Under the pieces are notes generated by a model. It worked only from the letters and a program-made list of their open reading frames with translations, was not told the origin of the DNA and made no database searches. The position numbers were made by a program, and so were the translations under genes. 9,942 nt of DNA. It comes from Bacteroides sp. Lineage in GTDB: Bacteria; Bacteroidota; Bacteroidia; Bacteroidales; SM23-62. Shown here one piece after another: positions 1 through 7,876 of this stretch (the first letter of the stretch is position 1; every line of letters starts with the position of its first letter). The stretch spans positions 1 to 9,942 of the forward strand of contig DAOUVF010000072.1 of assembly GCA_030667765.1 (NCBI GenBank), given 5' to 3'.

Positions 1-1907
1 AGATATCTTTCAAACAGGGCAAAATGATCCAGGGGATCAATTTCCAGAATATCGTCCAATACTTTTTCTGCATCCTGTTGCTTGTCCATTTTTCGCATAG
101 CGATTGCGATGGACTTGTATGCATTCAGATTCAGGCTGTTATAAGCCAAAGATCTTTCAGCCAGGCTTTGGGCCGATTCCGGGTTCCCTTCCATCTGACT
201 GATCTCGGAAAGTAATTGCAATGAAGCAGAGTGATATTCCAGGGAACGCATGGACCATCTGAATCCGTCCTTGGCATCAGTAAGATTGCCTTTTATTTTT
301 TGCAGGTTACCATATATGAAATTAGCACCTGGCGAATAGGTATCTACCTTAAGTACTTTCCTGGTATAATCAAGGGCCTTGTCAAATTCACCGCGGCGGG
401 CATAAAGTTCTGCCACCCGCTCCAGAGCTTTGAGATGGAATGGTTCTTTTTCAAGCAGTTCCAGATATGTCTCAAGGGCCCTCTGGTATGATCTGAACTT
501 CTCAAGTTCACCAGCCAGTATGAACAGATCATCCAGTGCATCTCCTTTCGCCTTACTGGGCCTTTCAATAATAAAATTGTCTTCTGAGGAAAATAGTTTT
601 TCAGTCCCAAGGTATACCTCAATTTTGTCATTCTCCGTGATGTCGCCATATTCTTCATTAAATGTTTCAGATGGCTTCATGACAAGCAGGTCATTTGAGA
701 TTTCTTCGCCATTTACCGCCACCATCATTTTTTCATTGATCTCCCTGACAGGAGAGAACAACAGGTTCATTCCATATGCTGAAAACTTCAGGTGAATCGT
801 TCCTGATTCTGCAACGCGGGTGACTCCGTCCGTACCACGGACCGGGAACCATCGCTCTGTCCAGGAGTCTGAATAATAGGGGGTAAAATCTGTTTGTTTA
901 AATGGTGTGCGACTGCTGCTGAAACTATTCTGGTTGAACATTCTGCCGGCCTGCACCTCCACATATTGTCCGTTTGTATCAGTAAGTAAATTTTCCCAGA
1001 TGGCGCCATTCCTGGCTTGTGACCATAGAAATATCTTCTTCCCCGGTGTTCCATAAATATCAGACCAGTGTCCCGAACCGAAATCTTCATCATGGAAATA
1101 GGAAACATAATAATTGTCAAGACTTCCAAAGATATGGCAGGAACTGGAACCAAGGTCTTTATTGTTTATAAACCATGAGCGGTCAATACCCTGCTCATCT
1201 ACAGGCCAGGGATGTGACATTCCGTTATGTCCCAGCCAGTAGTTCCCCGGAAAATAAAAATGCAGATCCTCAGCGGCCTTTACGGTTGCATTGCTCCAAT
1301 AGTAAGAGGGCTGGTAAAAAGGAGTTGCATTGTACCATGAGGACCTGGTTTCAAAATAAGAGGTATTCGCCGGCAGGAATATGTCAACCCGCCATTGCAT
1401 ATGGGATGGAAGATCCATTCCGCCGACCACACAATGAGCTGTGCCGTCCTCATCTGTAAATACCTTGTAATTTACTGGAGATGCTCCGCCGGGATGATGG
1501 CCGATCACGCCTGTGTTAAATTCGATCCCTCCTGAAGTCCACGGACCTCTCATGGCAAGATCCCGGTATTTCACCACATTATTTTTATAAATAAATTCCT
1601 TCCCGCTTGTTTTATCAATTGCGCCCCATACCTTGCCTCCCTCTTCAGGAAGGATATAGACTTCGATGTATTCGTTTTCCAGTTTTACTACTTTCCATTC
1701 TCTTGGTTCGCCAGTATGACTGAATCCGTCAATGCGGGAATACGGATAAATATCATTCTTTTTCTGAATGACAGGAAAATAATTGGTATCTGAGTATGGA
1801 TATGTCAGCAGTGTTTCACTGTATTCCTCAACAACACTTTGTTGTTTACATGAGCCAATGACAATTGAAACAAATACAATGAGGAAAAAATAAGTTTGAG
1901 CTTTCAT
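1..1907 (-). CDS. DUF5107 and TPR-containing lipoprotein, 3' end outside window
   Basis: The frame is open without a stop from an ATG at 1907 to the left edge, giving 635 residues; the C-terminus is missing. The N-terminus is a lipoprotein signal with a hydrophobic stretch at residues 7-18 and a lipobox ending IGSC (Cys20). Residues about 72-390 match DUF5107: the segment with LENEY, then LPEEGGKVWGAID, then RGPWTSGGIEFN and GHHPGG is its typical signature. This pattern resembles galactose mutarotase-like beta-sandwich proteins, so sugar binding is an inference, not shown. From residue 458 five TPR units of 34 residues follow in register (starting near 458, 492, 526, 560, 593), the last running to the edge. 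It starts 18 nt after the stop of the CRTAC1-type gene, so it is probably the next gene of the same operon. No Shine-Dalgarno is visible. Family members as I recall them are roughly 1000 residues or more, so several TPRs are probably missing. Confidence 0.88.
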   Translation of the reverse strand, partial: MKAQTYFFLIVFVSIVIGSCKQQSVVEEYSETLLTYPYSDTNYFPVIQKKNDIYPYSRIDGFSHTGEPREWKVVKLENEYIEVYILPEEGGKVWGAIDKTSGKEFIYKNNVVKYRDLAMRGPWTSGGIEFNTGVIGHHPGGASPVNYKVFTDEDGTAHCVVGGMDLPSHMQWRVDIFLPANTSYFETRSSWYNATPFYQPSYYWSNATVKAAEDLHFYFPGNYWLGHNGMSHPWPVDEQGIDRSWFINNKDLGSSSCHIFGSLDNYYVSYFHDEDFGSGHWSDIYGTPGKKIFLWSQARNGAIWENLLTDTNGQYVEVQAGRMFNQNSFSSSRTPFKQTDFTPYYSDSWTERWFPVRGTDGVTRVAESGTIHLKFSAYGMNLLFSPVREINEKMMVAVNGEEISNDLLVMKPSETFNEEYGDITENDKIEVYLGTEKLFSSEDNFIIERPSKAKGDALDDLFILAGELEKFRSYQRALETYLELLEKEPFHLKALERVAELYARRGEFDKALDYTRKVLKVDTYSPGANFIYGNLQKIKGNLTDAKDGFRWSMRSLEYHSASLQLLSEISQMEGNPESAQSLAERSLAYNSLNLNAYKSIAIAMRKMDKQQDAEKVLDDILEIDPLDHFALFERY

Positions 1908-1925
1908 GATATGTGTATGATTTAG

Positions 1926-3629
1926 TTATTGGATGCCTGTTCCTTCAATAATTATCAGGTAGCGGTCGATGGCCGGATTGTAATATATTTCTTTTTTCCC
2001 GTTTGACCAGATGATTTCAACCTGATCCACATATTTATTTTGCCCGAGGCCAATATGGACCCGGGAATCGTGATTAGTCAGGTAACTGGTTGCCCACTGG
2101 TTTATATGTACCTGCTCAATATTGCCTGATTTAACGGTAACCCTTGCACCAATGGCTGAAGCAGGTCCATCTTTGCCTACCAGTTTCAATCCGAGCCAGT
2201 GATTGGCATTTCCTCCATCATTTCTCAGCAATGTGGGGGTTGCCTGAAGATCAATATGAGACACAATTATATCCAGATCCCCGTCATTATCATAGTCCCA
2301 GATTGCCGCTGCCCGCCCCGACCGTTTCGTAGAAAAATAATCACTTAACTTGGGACCGACATTCTGAAAATGCCCTTTTCCATCGTTTTCGAGTAATAGT
2401 TGTGGTTGTAGAATCAATTCCTCGGCGGTTCCGTTTGCAGAAAATATATCAAGGTCACCATCGTTATCATAGTCAAAGAGTTCGGCTGCCCAGGCACCTT
2501 TCCCGGCCAATGCACCGGCAACACCATTTTCTTCAGTAACATCTTCAAATAAGCCGTTGCCGGTATTTCGGTAGAAGGCACCATACCTGAGATCTGTTAC
2601 AAGCAGGTCAATCCGGCCGTCACCATCCGTGTCCCCTATCGATCCATGCATCGAACCTGTTGGCACACCATGGCTGTTGGCAGCAACGCCGCTGGCTATG
2701 GCCACATCATGGTATTTTTGATCATCATTTCTAAAGAGGAAATTTAACTGGTGATCATTGCCCTGAAAAATATCCAGGTCACCGTCATTATCATAATCGT
2801 ACAAGGTTAATCCCATACATTTCGAATCAGGGAAGAACAATCCGTATTCTTTTGTAACATCCACAAATCGTCCATCTGATTGTTGCAGGTACAGCATGGA
2901 TGCCTGTCCCATGTATTCCGACGGATGGGGCATCATATCCGGAGTGGCAGCTGAAATATAATCAGGGTCAAATGCAAGAAAATTACCCACCATGGCATCC
3001 AATCTGCCATCCCTGTTATAATCCCCAAAAGCAACACCCACGCTCCATTTTGTAAATCCATTTAACGTGGCTGGTCCCACTAGCCCTGTTGATTCAGTAA
3101 TATCCGTAAATGTTCCGTCACCATTGTTGCGATAAAAGACATTTGGACCATAATTCAATACATACAGGTCCTGGTCACCATCCTTATCATAATCTATGGC
3201 ACCCGCCGCCATGCCCCAATTCCGGTCATCCACCCCGGCTTCTTCCGCAAGCTCTGTAAATGTTCCGTCACCGTTGTTCCTGTAAAGTTTATTGGGGGTA
3301 TTTTTGAAAACCTTTCCTGCCGGATCAGAGATGCCTTCAATATAGGTCCCGTTAAGCATATACAGGTCGGGAAATCCATCATCATTATAGTCAAATATGG
3401 TGATACCGGACCCGCTGCTTTCCAGGATATTCTCATAGGTATAATCACCGAAGGTATAACGGAAATCAATCCCGGCCTGTTTGGTTACATCTGTAAAGAC
3501 CGGACTGCTATTCTGAGCAAATGATTTATGGGATGGGTTGATAAGAAACAATGCCAGAAAAGGCAAATAAATAAGACTGATATTGTTGGATGGTGCATGA
3601 TTATCCACAGAGTGAATGCTAAATTTCAT
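1926..3629 (-). CDS. Secreted CRTAC1-type VCBS/FG-GAP repeat protein with ASPIC/UnbV domain
   Basis: A 567-residue exported protein. The N-terminus has a hydrophobic stretch at about residues 17-30 and a likely signal peptidase I site after SFA (residue 38). A typical FTDVTKQAGIDF opening follows. Seven calcium-binding DxDxDGxxD loops start near residues 79, 145, 202, 277, 332, 385 and 444 (for example YDYDNDGDLD), each probably one blade of a beta-propeller. Residues about 477-562 form a full-length ASPIC/UnbV domain: NHWLGLKL, AIGARV, SYLTNHDSRVHIGLG and VEIIWSNG. Families of this type are extracellular or periplasmic and their exact function is unknown. ATG codons lie at 3647, 3638 and 3629. 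I chose 3629 because it leaves an 11-nt overlap with the upstream gene, identical in length to the overlap one gene earlier, and begins the signal peptide with MKF. The gene is a paralogue of the middle part of the 1195-residue protein two genes upstream. Confidence 0.92.
   Translation of the reverse strand: MKFSIHSVDNHAPSNNISLIYLPFLALFLINPSHKSFAQNSSPVFTDVTKQAGIDFRYTFGDYTYENILESSGSGITIFDYNDDGFPDLYMLNGTYIEGISDPAGKVFKNTPNKLYRNNGDGTFTELAEEAGVDDRNWGMAAGAIDYDKDGDQDLYVLNYGPNVFYRNNGDGTFTDITESTGLVGPATLNGFTKWSVGVAFGDYNRDGRLDAMVGNFLAFDPDYISAATPDMMPHPSEYMGQASMLYLQQSDGRFVDVTKEYGLFFPDSKCMGLTLYDYDNDGDLDIFQGNDHQLNFLFRNDDQKYHDVAIASGVAANSHGVPTGSMHGSIGDTDGDGRIDLLVTDLRYGAFYRNTGNGLFEDVTEENGVAGALAGKGAWAAELFDYDNDGDLDIFSANGTAEELILQPQLLLENDGKGHFQNVGPKLSDYFSTKRSGRAAAIWDYDNDGDLDIIVSHIDLQATPTLLRNDGGNANHWLGLKLVGKDGPASAIGARVTVKSGNIEQVHINQWATSYLTNHDSRVHIGLGQNKYVDQVEIIWSNGKKEIYYNPAIDRYLIIIEGTGIQ
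2253..3401 (-). repeat. Seven VCBS/FG-GAP calcium-loop repeats in the CRTAC1-type protein
   Basis: Seven loops such as FDYNDDGFPD, IDYDKDGDQD, YDYDNDGDLD and WDYDNDGDLD recur with uneven spacing (53-75 residues). Two units are also close at DNA level: 3103-3136 and 3253-3286, both encoding the YRNNGDGTF turn, agree at most of 34 positions and lie exactly 150 bp apart. Confidence 0.88.
3619..3629 (-). other. 11-nt stop/start overlap, C_GCAxxG gene to CRTAC1-type gene
   Basis: The minus-strand string ATGAAATTTAG holds the start of the CRTAC1-type gene and the TAG stop of the C_GCAxxG gene in another frame. It has the same length and layout as the overlap one gene upstream, which suggests the three products are made in a coupled way. 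Confidence 0.65.
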
Positions 3630-4290
3630 CAGATGCATCCTGGTCATTCAATATAATATCAGCGGCTATCCGGACAGCTATCCGGACAACGGAACTGCAT
3701 TTAACAGTAGCGTCCGCTTCCTGGAATTTTCTCAGATCTTCCGGATTGGTCAATTGAAAACTTCTGCCAAATTTTACTTTTTGAATATCATGACACATGG
3801 TGCTGCCAAACTCTTTCTCAAATAGCTTGCAGAATTTACCTGAGGAAATCAGCGAATCCCTGTAGACATTCCAGTCATGCAATTTGTTTTTCCCACGACC
3901 GTAGATCAGGCCAAAAACCATCAGAGGTCCCGTAATGGCTCCACAGGTTTCCCCTCTCTCTGCAATGCCCGGCAAGGGGGTCAATGCTCTTAAAACCTCG
4001 TCACCTTTGATTTCAAATTGTTCCGCTAATGCTAAATAACTGCTTTGAGCACAGTTATTTGAGATTTGCATATAGTGGTTCACTTTTTGATCGAGCAAAT
4101 CATTGACAAGGTCCCTCGGCATTTCACGGTTTCTCGAGATGGCGTTTTCAGAACCTGATTCAAGGGATCCTTCAACCGTTCTGCTGTTTTTTCCTTTTCC
4201 CTCGTTAAAACATGCTTCCAGCGTCATACTTCCAAGCGAAAAGGCTGTGATCTGTACAATGAAATTACGCCGTTTTATCTTAGTTCTCAT
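3619..4290 (-). CDS. C_GCAxxG_C_C family protein with Tat/lipoprotein-like N-terminus
   Basis: A 223-residue protein of the C_GCAxxG_C_C family (Pfam PF09719-type), a probable redox protein family of unknown reaction. The four family cysteines are all present: Cys80 in NNCAQSS, Cys116 in GETCGAITG, Cys166 in GSTMCHDI and Cys198 in VKCSSV; Cys154 (KFCKLF) is extra. The N-terminus carries KRRNFIVQ (RR at residues 7-8), a hydrophobic stretch, and LEAC (Cys27), which looks like a twin-arginine signal with a possible lipobox, though Glu at -2 is unusual. A low-complexity Gly/Ser/Asn linker (about 28-58) follows. ATGs exist at 4335, 4296 and 4290. I chose 4290 because it places the RR motif close to the N-terminus and gives the same 11-nt overlap seen at the next junction. 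Export of this family is not what I would expect by default, so location is inference. The C-terminus contains a four-residue tandem duplication (VRIAVRIA). Confidence 0.85.
   Translation of the reverse strand: MRTKIKRRNFIVQITAFSLGSMTLEACFNEGKGKNSRTVEGSLESGSENAISRNREMPRDLVNDLLDQKVNHYMQISNNCAQSSYLALAEQFEIKGDEVLRALTPLPGIAERGETCGAITGPLMVFGLIYGRGKNKLHDWNVYRDSLISSGKFCKLFEKEFGSTMCHDIQKVKFGRSFQLTNPEDLRKFQEADATVKCSSVVRIAVRIAADIILNDQDASDEI
3665..3688 (-). repeat. Perfect 12-bp tandem duplication inside the C_GCAxxG gene
   Basis: The plus-strand 12-mer gctatccggaca occurs twice back to back (3665-3676 and 3677-3688). It is in frame and duplicates four codons, giving VRIAVRIA at residues 202-209 just after the last family cysteine (Cys198). 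It is likely a small replication slippage that stayed tolerated within a helix. Confidence 0.9.
4280..4290 (-). other. 11-nt stop/start overlap, large lipoprotein to C_GCAxxG gene
   Basis: The minus-strand string ATGAGAACTAA holds the start codon of the C_GCAxxG gene and, one frame over, the TAA stop of the large lipoprotein gene. There is no Shine-Dalgarno upstream, so translation of the second gene may depend on ribosomes finishing the first. This depends on the chosen start; longer starts at 4296 or 4335 would only increase the overlap. Confidence 0.65.
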
Positions 4291-7200
4291 CGCCATTCTT
4301 CTTTTGTGTCGCATCAGCTTTGAGGACTGCTCCACGAAAATTCTCTGTGGTAACTTCCCTTGTGTTATATTCTTTCAGGTATTCTTTATGCTCTTTGTCC
4401 GTAGGATAGGATTCATCAGGACCATAGGGATAATGGGTCATACCATGAAAGGGCAGGGGTCCGACCGTTTTCCCGGATGCTGTATTCAGATCACCATCTT
4501 TCACCCATCCTACACTATGGATGAGAAAGTCCCTCGTCCAACCTTCGGGTAATGCAGGTAAGCCCTCTGCATTAAATTCAATGCTTGTCTCATCGCCCGC
4601 ATTTTTAATAATGTATTTGTCATCTGCTTCCGTGAGCAGGGGCAATACATCGCCGTAGCGTGTATAATGACCCAGCAGGTCCCTCCATGGCTGGCCGGTG
4701 GAAACTACTTCTGAATAATCAAACCAATGCGGTCCGTACCTGCCCCCTTTCCTGAATGTTCGTGAGAATCCCCTGTAATGCAGGTCTGCTGAACTGGGGG
4801 TTAAGCTATGGGATTGTATGGGTAATTCTGTATTATCATTGGCATAGAATATATGATCCCAGTAAATTTCCATATTCGTGCAGATCCGTATCCGGGGATC
4901 TGACATGGAGATTTTTCCAGAAAGATCTGCCACAATGGTTTTGTCTTTCCCCATCGGGAAGCTAAGGTTTTCAATGATGGTTTCCCATTCACCCCTCTTG
5001 TTTATCGCCTGAATGTATGGTGGAATTACTTTTACCGCGTGGGACTGAGAAATAGATGCATTGATGCTGGCGTCAGTAGGAAAGATCCAGCCATTAAGAA
5101 AAAGGATAAGATCTTTCGAATGATCGATCTCACCCAGGTCCAGCGTCAGCTCTGTCATTTCAGTTAATCCCTGATACCTGCCGGGTTTAAGATTTGATAC
5201 ATACCTGTCGTCTTTTTCTGCAATAAGCGGAAGAAGATCCATACCATTGATATCACTTGCCGACACCGGAATCTGTTTTTCCCTGACCTGGTAAACCTTA
5301 TAACCAGGATCAGGAGGAGGTAACAGCCGTTCATCGACAAAAACCTCAACCGAATCGTGATGATCGATTGCAATAAGGGAAACCTTATCAAAGTATATGG
5401 TTTCCCATAATTCACCGGTGACCTGAACAGCATATTTGCCATTCTTTGGCTTTAATGATTCTCCCGGGATTTTAATATAGTCAACCGAAGCATCCGGACT
5501 TGCAAATTCTTTGGTTTCACCCATGATACCGAGGGGCATGCCGAGGGCACTTCTCCACATGATATCTTTCATGAAGACATATTCCTCTCCATTCCATGTA
5601 TAAAGAAAGGGGCATGATCCCTTAAGGATCTGCTCTTCTACCAGGTCCTGGTCTGTCTCGGGAAAGAATATATTCTGAGGCACTCCATTGGTCCATAAAA
5701 TGCGGATTACATCAGCTTTTGAACGGGGACCCAGTCCGAAATGAATATCGGGTTCGGTCACAACTTTTGATTGATACAGGTTACCTGCCCGGATCTCTAC
5801 CTTGGCCCCGATTCCATAATAATTATTCTTGGCACTGCCGGTCCTCAGACCAACCAGCTTCATCTTCAGGTAATGGTTATTGTTTCCTCCATCATTGCGC
5901 AGGAGACGAACACGCCCGTCCATTCCGGCAATCAGAACATCCGTATCACCATCTTCATTGAAATCCATGGTCTGGATCAGCCTACCGGAGCTCAGATCTT
6001 CAGGCAGGATATTTGGAACGATAAAAAACTTCCCCGTACCGTCGTTATGATAGAGAGATACCCCATTGTTCCCTTCTTTGTCTGGTTCGCCAACGACGAG
6101 GAGATCAAGGAATCCGTCGTTATCGAAGTCGAGGAAAGATGCATCGTACACGCTAATGTTCTCAAGGGTCTGATTCAGCTCGGGTGATTTGTTGTCTGTC
6201 TCAAAGCTGCCATCACCCAGGTTGCGGTACAATCTGCAATTACCAGTCTCCGCCGATGTTACAAACAGGTCCAGGAATCCGTCATTGTTATAATCCCCGG
6301 CAGTAACCGCACTTGACCCTGCCTCGGTGTAAAGGCCGCTACCCTCGGTGATATCCCTGAAAATTCCCTGTCTTTGATTGACATTGAGGGTATTCGGACC
6401 ATCGCTGTTAACTACAAAAAGATCTATATCCCCGTCTTCATCGAAATCCCCAAATGCTGCATCGGTGCTGTTTACCCATCCGCCTGATAAATTTGATTTG
6501 TCTGCCTGCTCAAGGAAAGTTCCGTCAGCATTGTTTCGATACAGTAAGTTTGAACCCGGTTTGGCAATAAATATATCGAGATCTCCATCGTGGTCAAAAT
6601 CAAGAAAAAGGGGCATATTTCCTTCTGATCGGTCCCCAACTTTTGCGGTCAGGGTTGCATCAACAAATGTTCCTTCTCCCGTGTTTTTGTATAAAATATT
6701 TGATCCCTCTTTCAAAATATATAGGTCCGGGAATCCATCATTGTTATAATCGCCGAATTTAGCTGAGGATTCCACCCCCTGGTGCAGAATACCTGCCTCA
6801 TCTGATACATCCCTGAAATTACCAAGTTCATTTCTGAGTAAATAATGTCTGTAGGATCCGGATTGCCGGTCGAAGAGGCCTGTGTATAAATCTAAATTTC
6901 CATCTCCGTCGTAATCACATGCTGTGATATGTGTGTTGCCCGGACTGGCATCAAGGATATCCAATCCTGCGGATGATGTAATATCGGTGAATTTTATGGC
7001 TTCCAGCACGGCCTTCCAATCCATGAATTGGGTAGTGCCCTGTTTCTGATCGAATGTAATTACCGGGAAACCAATTAAGGATCCTCCTGGTCCTTTTAAA
7101 TCCAGAATACCTGCCTGGTAAGGAGCAGTTACCTTTAAGTAGTTATGGAAGATCATGAACGAAACAGCCGCATTATCAAGATACTGAACCTGCAAAGCAG

Positions 7201-7867
7201 CGATGGTCTTATTATAATATTCAATGGCCTCTTTTGGAAATTCAGGGAAAATTTGATGCAGCTCTTCCATCTGTTCAAGAGCCTTGTCAGTTTGGGCTTC
7301 GAGTATCAGGATTTCAACCAAATTAAGGCGTGGGACAATATTGCCAGGAGCAACCCTGACCAGTGCATCTGTATATTTATAACGATTTTCAAGTGATTCA
7401 TCGTCCGATAACGATGCATATAATTCCGTGAGTTGATACAGTGACTTAACATGGCCGGGAGAATACCGGATGGCCTGCTCAAGTTCATTAATCGATTTTT
7501 CGGTAAGGTTGCTCATTTCATAGACCTTTGCCATAATTAGTCTGATATCCGGATCCTTTGGATCTATTTTAATGGCTTTTTGCAGCCATTCTTCAGCTTC
7601 CTGGTATTCACCCTTCCTTAGATAAACAACTCCCAGATTTGCGTAACCCAGGACCTCGGTTGGATCAAGGTCCACAAGTTTCAAAAACTCAGCCTCAGCT
7701 TCTTCCAGCTGGTTTTCTTCAAGATAAGCCAATCCAAGTGTTTTTATGCTGATCAGTTCTCCCGGGTCAGATACCTGCTTCCTGTTCTTCTGATGGCACC
7801 CGGACAGGAGTAGGGCAATAACCCACAGCATTAATAAGCCGTATTTGAATTTCATTGTGAAAGACAT
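4280..7867 (-). CDS. Large TPR - VCBS/FG-GAP - ASPIC/UnbV lipoprotein with duplicated C-terminal domain
   Basis: A 1195-residue predicted lipoprotein. A hydrophobic stretch at residues 10-21 ends in LSGC (Cys24). Residues about 38-215 are TPRs (for example the unit around GYANLGVVYLRKGEYQEAEEW, cut here to its core NLGVVYLRKGEYQEA). About 75 residues of linker follow, then FTDITSSAGLDI at 293. Seven calcium-type VCBS loops start at 317, 372, 422, 473, 524, 579 and 634 with a 50-55 residue period. Residues about 664-735 form a shortened ASPIC/UnbV domain (NHYLKMKLVG, GIGAKVEIRAG, HFGLG, ILWTNG). From 750 (GSCPFLYTWNG) to about 1175 lies a tail that I recall from other large TPR/ASPIC proteins but that has no assigned function; it contains two diverged copies of one domain. 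ATG at 7855 (MKFKYG, Cys at residue 20) is an equally plausible start; numbering here uses 7867. It begins 9 nt after the substrate-binding gene's stop and overlaps the next gene by 11 nt. Confidence 0.92.
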   Translation of the reverse strand: MSFTMKFKYGLLMLWVIALLLSGCHQKNRKQVSDPGELISIKTLGLAYLEENQLEEAEAEFLKLVDLDPTEVLGYANLGVVYLRKGEYQEAEEWLQKAIKIDPKDPDIRLIMAKVYEMSNLTEKSINELEQAIRYSPGHVKSLYQLTELYASLSDDESLENRYKYTDALVRVAPGNIVPRLNLVEILILEAQTDKALEQMEELHQIFPEFPKEAIEYYNKTIAALQVQYLDNAAVSFMIFHNYLKVTAPYQAGILDLKGPGGSLIGFPVITFDQKQGTTQFMDWKAVLEAIKFTDITSSAGLDILDASPGNTHITACDYDGDGNLDLYTGLFDRQSGSYRHYLLRNELGNFRDVSDEAGILHQGVESSAKFGDYNNDGFPDLYILKEGSNILYKNTGEGTFVDATLTAKVGDRSEGNMPLFLDFDHDGDLDIFIAKPGSNLLYRNNADGTFLEQADKSNLSGGWVNSTDAAFGDFDEDGDIDLFVVNSDGPNTLNVNQRQGIFRDITEGSGLYTEAGSSAVTAGDYNNDGFLDLFVTSAETGNCRLYRNLGDGSFETDNKSPELNQTLENISVYDASFLDFDNDGFLDLLVVGEPDKEGNNGVSLYHNDGTGKFFIVPNILPEDLSSGRLIQTMDFNEDGDTDVLIAGMDGRVRLLRNDGGNNNHYLKMKLVGLRTGSAKNNYYGIGAKVEIRAGNLYQSKVVTEPDIHFGLGPRSKADVIRILWTNGVPQNIFFPETDQDLVEEQILKGSCPFLYTWNGEEYVFMKDIMWRSALGMPLGIMGETKEFASPDASVDYIKIPGESLKPKNGKYAVQVTGELWETIYFDKVSLIAIDHHDSVEVFVDERLLPPPDPGYKVYQVREKQIPVSASDINGMDLLPLIAEKDDRYVSNLKPGRYQGLTEMTELTLDLGEIDHSKDLILFLNGWIFPTDASINASISQSHAVKVIPPYIQAINKRGEWETIIENLSFPMGKDKTIVADLSGKISMSDPRIRICTNMEIYWDHIFYANDNTELPIQSHSLTPSSADLHYRGFSRTFRKGGRYGPHWFDYSEVVSTGQPWRDLLGHYTRYGDVLPLLTEADDKYIIKNAGDETSIEFNAEGLPALPEGWTRDFLIHSVGWVKDGDLNTASGKTVGPLPFHGMTHYPYGPDESYPTDKEHKEYLKEYNTREVTTENFRGAVLKADATQKKNGDEN
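4433..5446 (-). repeat. Diverged internal domain duplication in the tail of the large lipoprotein
   Basis: Two stretches of the C-terminal region (residues about 808-955 and 990-1145) share three markers in the same order. These are ELWETIYFD (819-827) against EIYWDHIFYA (1000-1009); MDLLPLIAEKDDRYV (876-890) against GDVLPLLTEADDKYI (1072-1086, read as GDVLPLLTEADDKYI); and DLILFLNGWIFPTDASINA against DFLIHSVGWVKDGDLNTA. The offsets are about 181, 196 and 194 residues. This is read by eye; statistical support was not computed. Confidence 0.6.
5918..6922 (-). repeat. Seven VCBS/FG-GAP calcium-loop repeats in the large lipoprotein
   Basis: Seven aspartate-rich loops of the form DxDxDGxxD recur every 50-55 residues (from residue 317 to 643), for example CDYDGDGNLD, LDFDHDGDLD and LDFDNDGFLD. 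Between them recur short motifs such as LYRNNADGTF and LYKNTGEGTF. On the plus strand this appears as repeated AT-rich blocks resembling ccgtcattgttataatc. The number suggests a seven-bladed propeller, which is inference. Confidence 0.88.
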
Positions 7868-7876
7868 ATTATTAAT

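Noticed and set aside
344..1459. Short open frames on both strands in the leftmost region, which could suggest a broken gene
   Set aside because: A single minus-strand frame runs open from 1907 to the left edge with coherent DUF5107 and TPR sequence, so the gene is intact and merely cut by the window.
2253..3401. Repeated AT-rich DNA blocks that look like a CRISPR or satellite array
   Set aside because: The blocks are imperfect, in frame, and encode the DxDxDGxxD loops of VCBS repeats.
4103..4552. Plus-strand open frame opposite the large lipoprotein and C_GCAxxG genes
   Set aside because: It is a low-coherence shadow of two well-supported minus-strand genes, with no recognisable domain.
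4280..7867. RTX-type toxin or integrin-like adhesin, from the aspartate-rich repeats
   Set aside because: There are no GGxGxDxUx nonapeptide repeats, no secretion tail, and no integrin features; the ASPIC/UnbV segment and TPRs point to the CRTAC1-like lipoprotein group.
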